A DNA stretch of 64,000 nt from Candidatus Cohnella colombiensis (GCA_029203125.1 CP119317.1:1736001-1800000); one strand, 5' to 3'; positions 50,240 through 60,217 are shown, counted from the stretch's first letter. Numbers and translations: made by a program. Notes: generated from the sequence alone by a model not told the origin.

Positions 50240-52117
50240 TCAAGCCAAAACCTGCTTTATATATTTGCTCCGAATCGCTACAAAATAGATCATTTGAATG
50301 CCAACAAAGGACGCTAACACAAGTAGTGACTCCTTCATCAGTGAATATCCAAACAAATGCTGTAAAGCGGTTAATGCGACAGCGCCATGAATGGTCGCTA
50401 CAGCGATCGGCACGAGGAATAACATGATAAGCTGCTTCGTGAGTATTCCAGACAGTTCACCCTCCGTTAAGCCCAGCTTCATAATGGAAGTGAATTTTCT
50501 CTTATCATCGTCAAGGTCCGTATAGAGCCTGAAGTAAAGGAAGCTCGCTGCGGCTACAAAGAATATAGCTCCAATGAATAGTCCTATAAAAAATACGATG
50601 GCATATTGTTGGTTCATTTTGAAGCGTTCATACGCTAGCGAAAAAAAGGTGTTGTTCGAATGCTCAAACTTAATATTTAGCTCCTCGCCTACTTTTTGAG
50701 TGGCTGCAACATCTACAGTATCAAAAGCATAGAAAGTCGTTAATCTTTCATGCTCAAGCTTGTTGAATAAGGAATCATCCACCACATAATAAGGTTTAAA
50801 TATCGGCAATGTAACAGAGCTAATACTTCCTATGACTTCTAGTTGTTGTTCATATTGTACCAATGTGACGTTTTTTTCAGCATCAGCGAAAGGATTAGCA
50901 CCACTCAACGCATTTTGATAATAGATTAGCATCGCTTGATTGCCCTCTAGCTCGGCGGTTTCTTCACCAGCCGCATTCGCTATAGCATTGAATTGTGAAG
51001 CTCTAACTAATGTAACACCTCGATCAGACCCTTTCACAAACTGAATAGACATCTCAGCCTGCATCATTGTATAGTCAATCTGATCGCGAATTAAGGTGCT
51101 TTCAATGCTGGATAGTTCCTCTTGATTATGCTTCGTATCCTTGCTTTCAGCTACAAATTCGAATGCGAACGGATTTTCATTCGTTAACATTTCATTCGAC
51201 ATCGTCTTGAATCCAACGAGAGATCCAATCGCACTAAATGCTACCGTCGACAGGATCGCAACCATAAAGAAAGTACGAGCATTGTCCTTCATACGATAAG
51301 CAAGATCTGAGAGAAACAACAGATTCGTTTTACGCCAAAATAATGAACGATTTTTTTTACTCTTGTGTATGAGAAATACGCTAAGTTGTGTAAAGAAAAA
51401 GTAGGTGCCTATTATGACCATGATAATAACGGGAATCATCACATAGACGACAAAAATTCCTTTTGCCCATAATGCCATTGTATATCCCATGCCAAGTAAA
51501 ATAACTGCAAGCCAAGACAATATTGCAGATGCCTTAGGTTCCTGCTTCGGTACGCTGCTCCCTTTAATTAGAACGATCAGCTTCTTTGTACGTAGGATCG
51601 AAACTGTGAAAAAAGAGATAAAAACAAATAGAAGTATAAAAGCAACAAATGTCAGCAGTACGGCATGAATAGGAATATAAAACGGCAATGAAATTTCTAA
51701 ATGAAGGGCATTTTCTGCGACGAGCAGCATGAGTTTGGACATGACTAGCCCTAGCACAATACCTGATACAGTAGCAGATAAGCCGATTAGTACATTTTCT
51801 AGAAATACCATCGTTCTGAGTTGCCTTTTCGTCATTCCGAGCATTGTAAGAAGACCGAATTCCTTTTTTCTCGTATTGAGAAAAGCGCTCATGGAATACA
51901 AGACGAAGAAAAATGAGAACACGTAGATGAGAACTTCTGCAACCTGCATCCCGTATACGACATTTTTATGGATTGAACTTCCTACGATCCCAGGATGAAA
52001 TGCAAACACAGCATACATAAAAAACACCATCACCGAAAAGCTACTACTGAAAAAGTAAGCAGCATATGTACGCTTGTTGCGAATAACATTGTTAAACGCG
52101 AATTGTCGAAAGGTCAT
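50240..52117 (-). CDS. BceB-like ABC transporter permease
   Basis: This 625-residue permease has ten predicted helices and a large extracytoplasmic domain (about residues 300-510) between helices 7 and 8, the BceB architecture. N-terminus MTFRQFAFNNVIRNKRTYAA and the FtsX-like segment KKEFGLLTMLGMTKRQL fit the family. ATG 52117 follows GGGAGGG. It overlaps the ATPase gene by 26 bases. With the kinase it forms a flux sensor for cell-wall-active peptides such as bacitracin or lantibiotics. Confidence 0.92.
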   Translation of the reverse strand: MTFRQFAFNNVIRNKRTYAAYFFSSSFSVMVFFMYAVFAFHPGIVGSSIHKNVVYGMQVAEVLIYVFSFFFVLYSMSAFLNTRKKEFGLLTMLGMTKRQLRTMVFLENVLIGLSATVSGIVLGLVMSKLMLLVAENALHLEISLPFYIPIHAVLLTFVAFILLFVFISFFTVSILRTKKLIVLIKGSSVPKQEPKASAILSWLAVILLGMGYTMALWAKGIFVVYVMIPVIIMVIIGTYFFFTQLSVFLIHKSKKNRSLFWRKTNLLFLSDLAYRMKDNARTFFMVAILSTVAFSAIGSLVGFKTMSNEMLTNENPFAFEFVAESKDTKHNQEELSSIESTLIRDQIDYTMMQAEMSIQFVKGSDRGVTLVRASQFNAIANAAGEETAELEGNQAMLIYYQNALSGANPFADAEKNVTLVQYEQQLEVIGSISSVTLPIFKPYYVVDDSLFNKLEHERLTTFYAFDTVDVAATQKVGEELNIKFEHSNNTFFSLAYERFKMNQQYAIVFFIGLFIGAIFFVAAASFLYFRLYTDLDDDKRKFTSIMKLGLTEGELSGILTKQLIMLFLVPIAVATIHGAVALTALQHLFGYSLMKESLLVLASFVGIQMIYFVAIRSKYIKQVLA

Positions 52118-52862
52118 GTGCATTCCCTCCCAGCAACGAAAGAACATCAATGATTTTCTGGTAAAAAGCTTGTCGATTTCCACCATAGTTAATCTCATTA
52201 AATAACTGTCCGTCTTTAATGAAAATTACGCGGTGACAATAGCTTGCTGCTACAGCATCATGGGTTACAAGCATCATCGTCGTTTCATCGTTCCGGTTAA
52301 TGTCGCTGAGTGATTCCATTACATCTCTAGCAGCTTTCGAATCCAAATTACCCGTTGGTTCGTCTGCGAAGAGAACTTGCGGTGTATGAATCATTGCTCT
52401 CGCAATAGCACATCTTTGTGCTTGCCCACCCGATATTTCATAGATTCGTTTTGAAAGAATGCTTTCAATGCCCAGCTGTTTTGCGATAGCAGCTAGCTTA
52501 TCGTCCATCACTTTAAGACGCTCGCCTTCCAGTGTTAGTGGTAACACGATATTCTCCGCTACCGTCAATGTATTGAGCAAATTGAAGTCCTGAAAGACGA
52601 AGCCTAGCTCTCGTCGACGAAAACGAGCTAGTTCATTATTTTTGAGTGTGTGTGGATTCTTTCCATTAATAAGTATATGTCCTGAAGTTGGTGTGTCTAT
52701 TGCAGCAACTAGATTGAGCAAAGTCGTTTTACCACTGCCTGAAGGGCCCATGATCCCTACAAATTCGCCCTGTTGGATCGACAGGTTAATGTCAGTCAAT
52801 GCACGCCAAGGAACTTTTCCACTGTAAATTTTGTTTAATTGATGCACCTGTAGCATAGTCAT
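52092..52862 (-). CDS. BceA-like ABC transporter ATPase
   Basis: This 256-residue ATPase has Walker A GPSGSGKTT, signature ISGGQAQRCAIARAM and Walker B VLFADEPTGNLDS, typical of the MacB/LolD/BceA group. It overlaps the permease gene and follows the BceRS-like two-component genes. ABC ATPase and permease together remove antimicrobial peptides from lipid II-cycle targets. AAAGGAGAG precedes the start. Confidence 0.93.
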   Translation of the reverse strand: MTMLQVHQLNKIYSGKVPWRALTDINLSIQQGEFVGIMGPSGSGKTTLLNLVAAIDTPTSGHILINGKNPHTLKNNELARFRRRELGFVFQDFNLLNTLTVAENIVLPLTLEGERLKVMDDKLAAIAKQLGIESILSKRIYEISGGQAQRCAIARAMIHTPQVLFADEPTGNLDSKAARDVMESLSDINRNDETTMMLVTHDAVAASYCHRVIFIKDGQLFNEINYGGNRQAFYQKIIDVLSLLGGNAHDLSTIRV

Positions 52863-52888
52863 CCCGAAAGCTCTCCTTTGATTTGTAG

Positions 52889-52965
52889 ATTATATTGTGA
52901 GTTTACCGGAACGAACTATACTTCCCAATCGATTTAGCTTTCACGAACCTTACATCTTTGTAAGG
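52889..52965 (-). promoter_or_regulatory. Response-regulator site and promoter before the BceAB-like genes
   Basis: CCTTACATCTTTGTAAGG (52948-52965) is a perfect seven-base-arm dyad overlapping the kinase stop codon. On the minus strand it lies about 53 bases upstream of TATAAT (52889-52894), with no good -35 box. The setting is that of BceR-type activation of a weak promoter. Confidence 0.65.
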
Positions 52966-53945
52966 TATGAATTGAATCGCACGCGAACTACTGTCCCTTG
53001 ACCAACTTCAGATTCCAGTTCTATTGTATGGCCTAGTCGATTCCCGATTTCTCGTACAAAATATAATCCCATTCCCGTCGACTCCCGATAGTTTCGGCCG
53101 TTATCCCCTGTAAAGAAAGGCTCAAACACCCTTCTAAGATCTGATTGCGGAATGCCTTCGCCACGATCTCGAATTTCTAGAATGGCATCTTTCCCTTTGA
53201 TCATTGAAGAAAGGGTAACCTTCTGATGCGAATCCGCTGAATATTTAATCGCATTCGTTACTAACTGATTGATCAGGAAACTTAGCCACTTGGCATCACT
53301 TTCAACATACAGAGATGGGTCGACAAGTAACTCTGGATAAACCTTGCTTCCGATAAAATATCTCTTATTCTCTTGAATGACATTGGCAGTAATAGTCTTT
53401 AACGATATGGATTCAACTTTAAAATCTCTATCAAATGTATCTAGTCGCGCTGCATACAGTACAGTTTCCAATCCCTTCTGCATTCGATCGATTTCCTCTA
53501 GCATACTTGCTGCCTCTGGATCATGTCTTGACTCTAACATGAGTCGCATGACGGAAAGAGGTGTCTTCATCTGATGAACCCACTGATTCATGAAAGCAAC
53601 ATGCTCATTACTAGCTTTTTCACGGATATGTATCTGTTCCATAAAATACGAATATTGTGACTTCGTGAGCGCATCTACTGCCACCGATAACGGGGAATTT
53701 CCAGAACTGTCCATAATTGATTCGTCCATTGAATGAAGCGGCTCCGAGAGCATGTAATACATTGATCGATGTGTCTGATAACGGAACAACAAATAACCTG
53801 TTAAGATAAGAACGCTTACAAAAACAGCATACAGCCCTGTTTCATAATGGGTGTAACCATCTAAGATGTAAATAAGAAGAATGACAACCAACTGAACGAA
53901 ATTTACAATGATTAATGGTCTATGCTCACGCAAAAATAGCTTCAT
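52950..53945 (-). CDS. BceS-like intramembrane-sensing histidine kinase
   Basis: This 331-residue kinase has two closely spaced N-terminal helices with almost no extracellular loop (LIIVNFVQLVVILLIYIL and GLYAVFVSVLILTGYLLF), the H-box WVHQMKTPLSVMRLML and an ATPase domain with GEGIPQSDL and GMGLYFVREIG. Lack of a sensor domain is diagnostic of the BceS group, which relies on the cognate ABC transporter for sensing. It overlaps the regulator gene by four bases. Confidence 0.93.
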   Translation of the reverse strand: MKLFLREHRPLIIVNFVQLVVILLIYILDGYTHYETGLYAVFVSVLILTGYLLFRYQTHRSMYYMLSEPLHSMDESIMDSSGNSPLSVAVDALTKSQYSYFMEQIHIREKASNEHVAFMNQWVHQMKTPLSVMRLMLESRHDPEAASMLEEIDRMQKGLETVLYAARLDTFDRDFKVESISLKTITANVIQENKRYFIGSKVYPELLVDPSLYVESDAKWLSFLINQLVTNAIKYSADSHQKVTLSSMIKGKDAILEIRDRGEGIPQSDLRRVFEPFFTGDNGRNYRESTGMGLYFVREIGNRLGHTIELESEVGQGTVVRVRFNSYLTKM

Positions 53946-54649
53946 GTTTCGACCTCATTCATCCATGAGGGTTGCAGCTTATAACCCGAGCCACGTATTG
54001 TATCGATCGCATTTTCCACACCAATTTCCTGTAGCTTCTTGCGTAGTCGCGTAATGTTAACGTTCAATGTATTCTCTTCGACGAAGGACTGATCGTCCCA
54101 TAGCAATTCCAATAAAGCTTCGCGAGTGGCCACTCGAGGATAATGCTGAATAAGCGCTTCCAGCAAAATTGCCTCTTTCTTCGTTAGCGGGCTTCGAGTT
54201 CCCATTAACTCCATCTCTTGCCTTTCTGGATAGAGAGTCAGCTCATTGAACTGTAAAATTCTTTCCTCCATATTCGGAGCGTATTCCCCATATGCTCTTC
54301 TCATCTGACTACGGATCTTTGCCATAACTACCTCAATATGAAAGGGCTTTGTGATGTAATCATCAGCTCCATATTCCAACGCCAACACCTGATCCATCTC
54401 ACCGGCTCTAGCGGATATGAAGAGTATTTGACATTTGGAAACCGTTCTAATCTGTCTGCACCAGTAAAATCCATCGTATTTCGGCAAATTGACATCCATG
54501 AGTACGAGATGAGGATTAAAATGGTGGAAATAGTTCAGCACATTACCGAAGTTTTGAACGACACCAGCTTCATACCCATACTTCTCTATATTCGTTTTCA
54601 AGATCTCTGCAAGCTTCGGATCATCTTCGCAAATCATAATTCGTTGCAT
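53942..54649 (-). CDS. BceR-like OmpR-family response regulator
   Basis: This 235-residue regulator has a receiver domain (phospho-acceptor Asp in LVLMDVNLPKYDG, conserved Lys in ITKPFH) and a C-terminal winged helix (VEENTLNVNITRLRKKL). ATG 54649 follows GGAAGGATG. It is the first gene of the two-component unit and probably activates the downstream ABC genes through the dyad at 52948. Confidence 0.93.
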   Translation of the reverse strand: MQRIMICEDDPKLAEILKTNIEKYGYEAGVVQNFGNVLNYFHHFNPHLVLMDVNLPKYDGFYWCRQIRTVSKCQILFISARAGEMDQVLALEYGADDYITKPFHIEVVMAKIRSQMRRAYGEYAPNMEERILQFNELTLYPERQEMELMGTRSPLTKKEAILLEALIQHYPRVATREALLELLWDDQSFVEENTLNVNITRLRKKLQEIGVENAIDTIRGSGYKLQPSWMNEVET

Positions 54650-54781
54650 TTGGATCATCCTTCCATCATCATACAGAAGCGCTGTTCCCCACATTGTAAC
54701 ATAATGATGGGCCTGCATTTCCTCAATAACGTTTGAACAGAATTTGCTGGTTTATTAAATTTTTAGTTTACATAATAATTA

Positions 54782-55048
54782 TTATGAACCTTCTCCCTTT
54801 TTCTTATCATAATAATACATCGCAATCCATACAACAGTACCTATAATGTACAGAGGAATGACAATCACAATTAGCATTGCAAAATCAGCTAAATCATCCC
54901 ATCCATCCTTGCCGCGTAGCAACTCTCTAAGAAACATGAAGCTTCCGATCGCATAGATCCCGCAAGACCACCATCTGCGCTCCCGTGCGGCAATTAATGG
55001 AATAGCAATGAGCAAAATCCCAACTACGTTGTACCACGACTGATTCAT
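54782..55048 (-). CDS. Small three-helix membrane protein, unknown
   Basis: This 88-residue protein has about three helices (YNVVGILLIAIPLIAA, WWSCGIYAIGSFMFL, FAMLIVIVIPLYIIGTVVWI) and a basic tail. GGGAGAAG precedes the ATG. A perfect palindrome CATAATAATTATTATG (54771-54786) covers its stop codon. Function unknown; it lies upstream of the BceRS-like genes on the same strand. Confidence 0.65.
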   Translation of the reverse strand: MNQSWYNVVGILLIAIPLIAARERRWWSCGIYAIGSFMFLRELLRGKDGWDDLADFAMLIVIVIPLYIIGTVVWIAMYYYDKKKGEGS

Positions 55049-55167
55049 CTGCTTCTTCTCCCTTCAATTGCTTCTTCAATCCACCATAAGGCTGCTATTC
55101 CGAGATTAGGACCTCTATAGCTTGTAAAATAAAAACGTAGGCAGTACAGTTAAGATGAGGTGAGACG

Positions 55168-56259
55168 ATGAACATTCAGAAAACAAGAGACCGCGAAGAG
55201 CTCGACCAACGAATCCCCCGGATGCCTTGGTATGTTGAGAAGTTTATGAACTATAAACTGCCCGACCTCTCCCCATCCTCTCTCTTAGAATATATTAGAG
55301 ACTACGAAATGTTCTTCTCCTGGCTAAGGGCTGAAGGACTTACAAGTGCAGGTACGATGAGTGCGATTCCACTCGAAGACTTAGAACGTCTTCATATGGA
55401 CAGTGTAGATAATTATCGTATGTTTCTAGCGACGAAGCGGGAAAATGCGAATTCGAGAGCGACCATCTCTCGTAAGCTGTCTTCCCTGCGTTCTTTGTTC
55501 CATTATTTGAGCCAAATTGCTGAAGATGACAACTTCTATCCCTTATTGAAACGCAATGTGATGGCCAAAGTTTCGATCAAAAGAACTCAAAAGCCTAAGG
55601 ATACGGCTGCCAAGTTAGAAGGCAAGCTGCTACAGGAAGAAGAAATTACAGAGTTCATTAACTACATTAAAGAACATTATGCCCATGATGTGGCGAACAA
55701 TAAACAAGCAATCTACGCTCATGAGCTCAATCGCATCCGCGACTGTTGCATCGTCAGCTTAATTCTCAATTCCGGATTGCGCGTATCCGAGCTTGTGAAC
55801 TTAAATAGCGATGATGTCGACTTTAAAAAGAAGCTCGTTTACGTCTATCGCAAAGGTAAAAATGACGATACCTTTAAAACGCCTGTTTATTTCCGAAATG
55901 ATGCTATCTCAGACCTAGAACAATATCTGAGTCAGCGGGATATCCGTTATAAGGCTCCAAAAAAAGAAAAAGCTCTATTCCTAGCGGTCGCCAATGGAAA
56001 AAAAGAAGGTTCAAGGATGACAAAGCGCGCAATTCAAGAAATGGTGATGAAATATGCGAAGCGATTCGGAAAACCCTTCTTATCCGTACATAAGCTGCGA
56101 CACTCGTTCGCTACAGACTATTACTTAAGTAACGATCTCTATAAGACGCAAGAGCAGCTCGGTCACGCTTCGCCTGAGACAACGCAAATTTACGCTCATC
56201 TCACGGATAAGACAATGGCTGAAGCGATTGATCGACGCAAATCTGATAATGAATCCTAA
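55168..56259 (+). CDS. xerS: Tyrosine recombinase XerS
   Basis: This 363-residue site-specific recombinase resolves chromosome dimers. The N-terminal SAM-like domain includes SRATISRKLSSLRSLFHYL. Catalytic residues are visible in SGLRVSELV (Arg), YRKGKNDD (Lys), HKLRHSFATDYY (His-x-x-Arg), EQLGHASPETTQIYAHL (His and nucleophile Tyr). Length and DREELDQRIPRMPWYVEKF start match XerS rather than XerC or XerD. I could not identify a dif-type site beside it. AAGATGAGGTGAG precedes the ATG. Confidence 0.93.
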   Translation: MNIQKTRDREELDQRIPRMPWYVEKFMNYKLPDLSPSSLLEYIRDYEMFFSWLRAEGLTSAGTMSAIPLEDLERLHMDSVDNYRMFLATKRENANSRATISRKLSSLRSLFHYLSQIAEDDNFYPLLKRNVMAKVSIKRTQKPKDTAAKLEGKLLQEEEITEFINYIKEHYAHDVANNKQAIYAHELNRIRDCCIVSLILNSGLRVSELVNLNSDDVDFKKKLVYVYRKGKNDDTFKTPVYFRNDAISDLEQYLSQRDIRYKAPKKEKALFLAVANGKKEGSRMTKRAIQEMVMKYAKRFGKPFLSVHKLRHSFATDYYLSNDLYKTQEQLGHASPETTQIYAHLTDKTMAEAIDRRKSDNES

Positions 56260-56263
56260 AGAG

Positions 56264-56298
56264 CACCCACTTCGAATTTACGAAGTGGGCGTTTTTTT
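56264..56298 (+). terminator. Terminator after xerS
   Basis: CCCACTTCG (56266-56274) and CGAAGTGGG (56281-56289) with a six-base loop are followed by CGTTTTTTT. Confidence 0.92.
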
Positions 56299-56359
56299 AA
56301 TTTATATGCTATAATAATAATTGCTATAGCAACTATATGACGATTTCGAGGTGAGAATA

Positions 56360-56791
56360 TTGGTTTTAGATCAATCAGTTGGATTTCTGATCAATATTAC
56401 GGGTAGAAAAATTACGCATCACTTTGCAACGCAATTATCTGCTCATGAAATTACACCAGAGCAATGGTCCGTATTATCGTGTTTATGTGAGCAAGACGGC
56501 ATTAGTCAGAAGAGTCTTGCTGCACGCGTAGTTAAAGACCCGACGAACATTACCCGCATATTAGATCAGCTTGAACGCAAAGGACTTGCACTTCGGAGGA
56601 CGAATCCTGTTGATCGAAGATCATTCTCTGCCTTCGTAACGGATAAAGGAAACCAAATGCAAGCAGAGCTAAGCTCGATCGAGGAACAATTCATGAACTC
56701 GATATTACAAGGTTTATCCGAGCAACAAATTGATCAACTTAAACAAACCCTGATACACATCGTTAACCAAACAAGCAACATCAACTCGTAA
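56360..56791 (+). CDS. MarR-family regulator
   Basis: This 143-residue winged-helix regulator has SQKSLAARVVKDPTNITRIL as recognition region and RRTNPVDRRSFSAFVTDKG as wing. TTG 56360 is preferred, because AGGTGA lies about six bases upstream; a GTG at 56351 overlaps that site. It is 30 bases before an MFS gene and probably controls it. An AT-rich stretch with TATAATAATAATTGCTATAGCAA near 56310 includes a small dyad (TTGCTATAGCAA) that could be its operator. Confidence 0.9.
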   Translation: MVLDQSVGFLINITGRKITHHFATQLSAHEITPEQWSVLSCLCEQDGISQKSLAARVVKDPTNITRILDQLERKGLALRRTNPVDRRSFSAFVTDKGNQMQAELSSIEEQFMNSILQGLSEQQIDQLKQTLIHIVNQTSNINS

Positions 56792-56821
56792 ACGATACTC
56801 AACTTAGAAGAGGCGAACTAG

Positions 56822-58024
56822 ATGAACAGCAACAAATTGTGGAACCGAAATTTTATAATGTTATGTTTAAGTAGTTTCTTTGTATTTATTAACTTTTATT
56901 CCTTAATGGCAACATTGCCTACTTATATTACAGATCATTTGAGTGGTACTCAGAAGCAAGTTGGATGGGCGATTACATCTTTTATGGTTGCAGCTGTATT
57001 GTTTAGACCGATTGCAGGACGGTTGGTTGACACCATTGGACGAAAAAAAATTGTCGTACCGGCACTCATCGTCTTTGCATTATCAACACTGTTGTATTTT
57101 AGTATAACCTCCTTTATACTGTTGCTTCTCCTCCGCTTCATCCACGGGATGAGCTTTGGGATGGCGACTACCGGGAATGGTACCATTGCCTCAGATTTAA
57201 TTCCTAAAGATCGTAAAGGTGAAGGTCTTGGTTATTACACATTATCCATGAACTTGGCTATGGTCATAGGGCCATTCGTCGGATTGCTGCTCACTGAACA
57301 TTGGAACTTCAAAGTGTTGTTGATGGTGTTGTCTGTGACAACGATACTTTCGCTTGTATTCGGCGCCAACATTAAGTTAACAAAAACAGTTCCCGATGCT
57401 TCACATCTTACAACCAAACAGCTACAACCTGCACAGGGCTGGAGAAAGTATATTGAACCCAGCGCCCTACCAATTTCCATTTCGGCGATGTTGCTTGCAC
57501 TTGCCTATAGCGGCATTCTTACTTATGTTGCTGGATATGCTAAGCATCTTGGTTTGGGAACAGTGGCCAGTTACTTCTTCGTCGTCTATGCGATCATGAT
57601 CATTTTCTCTAGACCCATTACAGGAAAGCTATTCGATCGTTGGGGTGAACATCGCATCATCTATCCTAGCTTAATTCTTTATGTTATAGGTCTAATTTGC
57701 TTAAGCCAAGCGAATTCACCGTTTATGTTATTACTCTCAGCAGCACTAGTTGGATTAGGCATGGGCACCTTAACCCCAAGTCTGCAAACCATTGCAATCC
57801 GTCATGCACCGCCGCATCGCATCGGACTAGCTACCGCAACGTTTTTCTTACTGTTCGACACGGGCTTTGGGATAGGTTCAATTACACTTGGAAGGATATC
57901 CTCAACGTTCGATGAGAGAACGATGTACTTCATATCAGCGTTAATTGTAGTAGTTGGGGCTCTCCTTTATTACGTTCTTCATCACCGCAAACAGCTACAA
58001 TCACACAAAAGCGCAACCCAATAA
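56822..58024 (+). CDS. MFS drug-type transporter
   Basis: This 400-residue, 12-helix major facilitator has the motif A-like segment GRLVDTIGRKKIVVPALIVF and, in the second half, GKLFDRWGEHRIIYPSLIL. RFIHGMSFGMATTGNGTIAS is typical of efflux-type facilitators. It is probably co-transcribed with the preceding MarR gene. The substrate is unknown. Confidence 0.9.
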   Translation: MNSNKLWNRNFIMLCLSSFFVFINFYSLMATLPTYITDHLSGTQKQVGWAITSFMVAAVLFRPIAGRLVDTIGRKKIVVPALIVFALSTLLYFSITSFILLLLLRFIHGMSFGMATTGNGTIASDLIPKDRKGEGLGYYTLSMNLAMVIGPFVGLLLTEHWNFKVLLMVLSVTTILSLVFGANIKLTKTVPDASHLTTKQLQPAQGWRKYIEPSALPISISAMLLALAYSGILTYVAGYAKHLGLGTVASYFFVVYAIMIIFSRPITGKLFDRWGEHRIIYPSLILYVIGLICLSQANSPFMLLLSAALVGLGMGTLTPSLQTIAIRHAPPHRIGLATATFFLLFDTGFGIGSITLGRISSTFDERTMYFISALIVVVGALLYYVLHHRKQLQSHKSATQ

Positions 58025-58079
58025 TATTAAACATAATTTTTATTATGTAAACACATCAACACCGATATAATTAATGCCA

Positions 58080-59255
58080 TTAAATAAACATGCCACCTGT
58101 CGCTGCCAAAACTACAACGATCCAAGGAGCCCATTTTAACAAAACAAGCACTATGAATAGCAGTACCGCGAGTCCAAATGCTGATGGAGTTGTAATTGCG
58201 GTCGTCCAAAGTGGATCGTAGAGCGCAGCAAGTAAAATTCCAACGACAGCAGCGTTAATACCCTTCAGAGCCCCTTGAATATGGGGGCTTTGTCGTAGTG
58301 TATTCCAAAAAGGTAGCACACCAATAACAAGGAGAAATGCGGGTAGAAAGATTGCAATGATAGCCACAATGCCACCTACGACTCCCATCGCAACTGTTCC
58401 TAGGTAAGCTGCGAACGTGAACAACGGACCCGGCACAGCCTGGGTTGCCCCATATCCCGCTAAAAAGCTTTCCTTACTCATCCACCCTGCGTTTAACATT
58501 TCATGCTCTAGTAAGGGCAATACCACATGTCCCCCACCGAAGACGAGCGATCCCGAACGATAAAATTGATCAAATAAACTCAACCACTTCAGGTCAAACA
58601 GATTGCTTAAAAGAGGTAAAAAGATCAATAAGCTAAAGAATATTACTAAGCAAAAGCCAGCGAATTTAGGTTTGATGGACACCACAAGTTTAGATGGTTG
58701 TTGCTCGACTTTGCCGCGATAAGCCCACCAGCCGATCAGACCAGCACCAATGATCACTGCAATTTGACTGAACGCCGTCTGCCACACGAGCATCAGTGCT
58801 GCAGCAGCAAGAGCAAGCGACATTCGCTTGAAGTCAGGCGTTAGCTTCCGTCCCATTCCGATAACTGCTTGAGCAACGATCGCAACCGCTACAATCTTCA
58901 GACCATGAATCCAACCGGCATTGCTAACATCGAAGCCTGTCATCAGTAACGCAAATAAGACGAGTGCAATAGCCGAGGGCAAAGTAAAGCCCAGCCAAGC
59001 GATCACACCGCCTAGTAACCCCGCTCGCATAACGCCAATCCCGATCCCGACCTGGCTACTCGCAGGACCCGGGAGAAATTGACATAGCGCAACTAAATCA
59101 GCATAGCTGCGCTCGTCCATCCATTTTCTCTTTTGTACATATTCGTTATGGAAATATCCGAGATGTGCGATCGGTCCCCCGAAAGAAGTTATGCCGAGCT
59201 TGCAGGAGACGATCAGTACATCGAGTAAATTTCTAATTGAAGATGAAGTCTTCAT
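58080..59255 (-). CDS. chrA: Chromate transporter ChrA (two-domain)
   Basis: This 391-residue protein contains two CHR domains. The first has LGITSFGGPIAHLGYFHNEY and FLPGPASSQVGIGIGV, the second has GSLVFGGGHVVLPLLEHEM and ATQAVPGPLFTFAAYLG. It expels chromate from the cytoplasm. It overlaps the nrdF 3' end by 23 bases and is therefore probably translated from the nrd transcript, an unusual partner for ribonucleotide reductase. Confidence 0.94.
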   Translation of the reverse strand: MKTSSSIRNLLDVLIVSCKLGITSFGGPIAHLGYFHNEYVQKRKWMDERSYADLVALCQFLPGPASSQVGIGIGVMRAGLLGGVIAWLGFTLPSAIALVLFALLMTGFDVSNAGWIHGLKIVAVAIVAQAVIGMGRKLTPDFKRMSLALAAAALMLVWQTAFSQIAVIIGAGLIGWWAYRGKVEQQPSKLVVSIKPKFAGFCLVIFFSLLIFLPLLSNLFDLKWLSLFDQFYRSGSLVFGGGHVVLPLLEHEMLNAGWMSKESFLAGYGATQAVPGPLFTFAAYLGTVAMGVVGGIVAIIAIFLPAFLLVIGVLPFWNTLRQSPHIQGALKGINAAVVGILLAALYDPLWTTAITTPSAFGLAVLLFIVLVLLKWAPWIVVVLAATGGMFI

Positions 59256-60195
59256 CGGTTAACGGCTCGACGTGAATTGTTCGAATATAGCCGTTTCCTT
59301 TCTTAGAGAAAAAATCATGTTGCTTCGTTCGCGTACTAATTCCGTTCAATACGATTGGATTGATATCTTCTTCTGGGAAGAATGGCTCCAGTCCAAGGTT
59401 CATGAACGCTTTATTCGCATTGTAGCGCATGAAGCTCTTCACTTCTTCTTCCAATCCAACCTTCGAGTAGATCTCGTCTGCATAGCCTTCTTCATTCTCA
59501 TGGAGAAAATGAAACAGTCCATTGAACGTTTCTCTCGCTTCATCCTGTTCATCTTCTGTAAGATCAGCGAACACTTCTTGTGCTAGTACCCCAACATAAA
59601 GCCCATGTATGCTCTCATCACGCAGAATAAGATCAATAATCTCTCCGCTGCTCGTCATCTTTCCTTGACCAGCCAAGTATAACGGGTAGAAAAACCCGCT
59701 ATAGAACAAGTAGCTCTCTAGCAGCACTGACGCAGCCATCGCAAGGTACAAGCTCTTCTTCGAATCAATCGACTTATAGTACGCGGATATCGTCTCTGCT
59801 TTCGTCTGCAAATAACGATTGTCCTCTACCCAACGGAATACAGCATCAATCTCTTCATTCGTAGATACGGTCGTAAAAATACTGCTATAGGACTTCGCAT
59901 GAATTTGCTCCATCATTGCCATAAAGCCAATGACAGCTTTACGCTGCAAGCCATCCACATGCTCGAGAATCCGCGGCATTCCGACACCGCCCTGTATTGT
60001 ATCGAGCAATGTCAAACCACCAAGCACCTTCATATATAGCTCACGTTGATCGTCGTTTAAGTTCATCCATGACATTTTATCATCTGACAAAGGAATTTCA
60101 TCATCCGTCCAGAACTGCATAATGTTCTGGTTCCAAAATGTCATCGTAAAATCGTCTTCTTGTCTATTCCAGTTCACAGCTTTAATCGCAGTCAA
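59233..60195 (-). CDS. nrdF: Class Ib ribonucleotide reductase beta subunit NrdF
   Basis: This 320-residue subunit houses the dimanganese or diiron tyrosyl radical centre. Family segments are NWNRQEDDFTMTFWNQNI, MEQIHAKSYSSIF with the Glu-x-x-His ligands, and LRDESIHGLYVGVLAQEV with the second pair. TTG 60195 follows GGTGGGAA and gives the usual N-terminus; codons upstream were rejected. It lies 22 bases after nrdE and overlaps chrA. Confidence 0.95.
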   Translation of the reverse strand: MTAIKAVNWNRQEDDFTMTFWNQNIMQFWTDDEIPLSDDKMSWMNLNDDQRELYMKVLGGLTLLDTIQGGVGMPRILEHVDGLQRKAVIGFMAMMEQIHAKSYSSIFTTVSTNEEIDAVFRWVEDNRYLQTKAETISAYYKSIDSKKSLYLAMAASVLLESYLFYSGFFYPLYLAGQGKMTSSGEIIDLILRDESIHGLYVGVLAQEVFADLTEDEQDEARETFNGLFHFLHENEEGYADEIYSKVGLEEEVKSFMRYNANKAFMNLGLEPFFPEEDINPIVLNGISTRTKQHDFFSKKGNGYIRTIHVEPLTDEDFIFN

Positions 60196-60217
60196 CGTTA
60201 TTCCCACCTTCCGTGCT

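Noticed and set aside
55049..55167. dif-type site upstream of xerS
   Set aside because: In streptococci the difSL site adjoins xerS, but I see no two-armed palindromic site of that form here.
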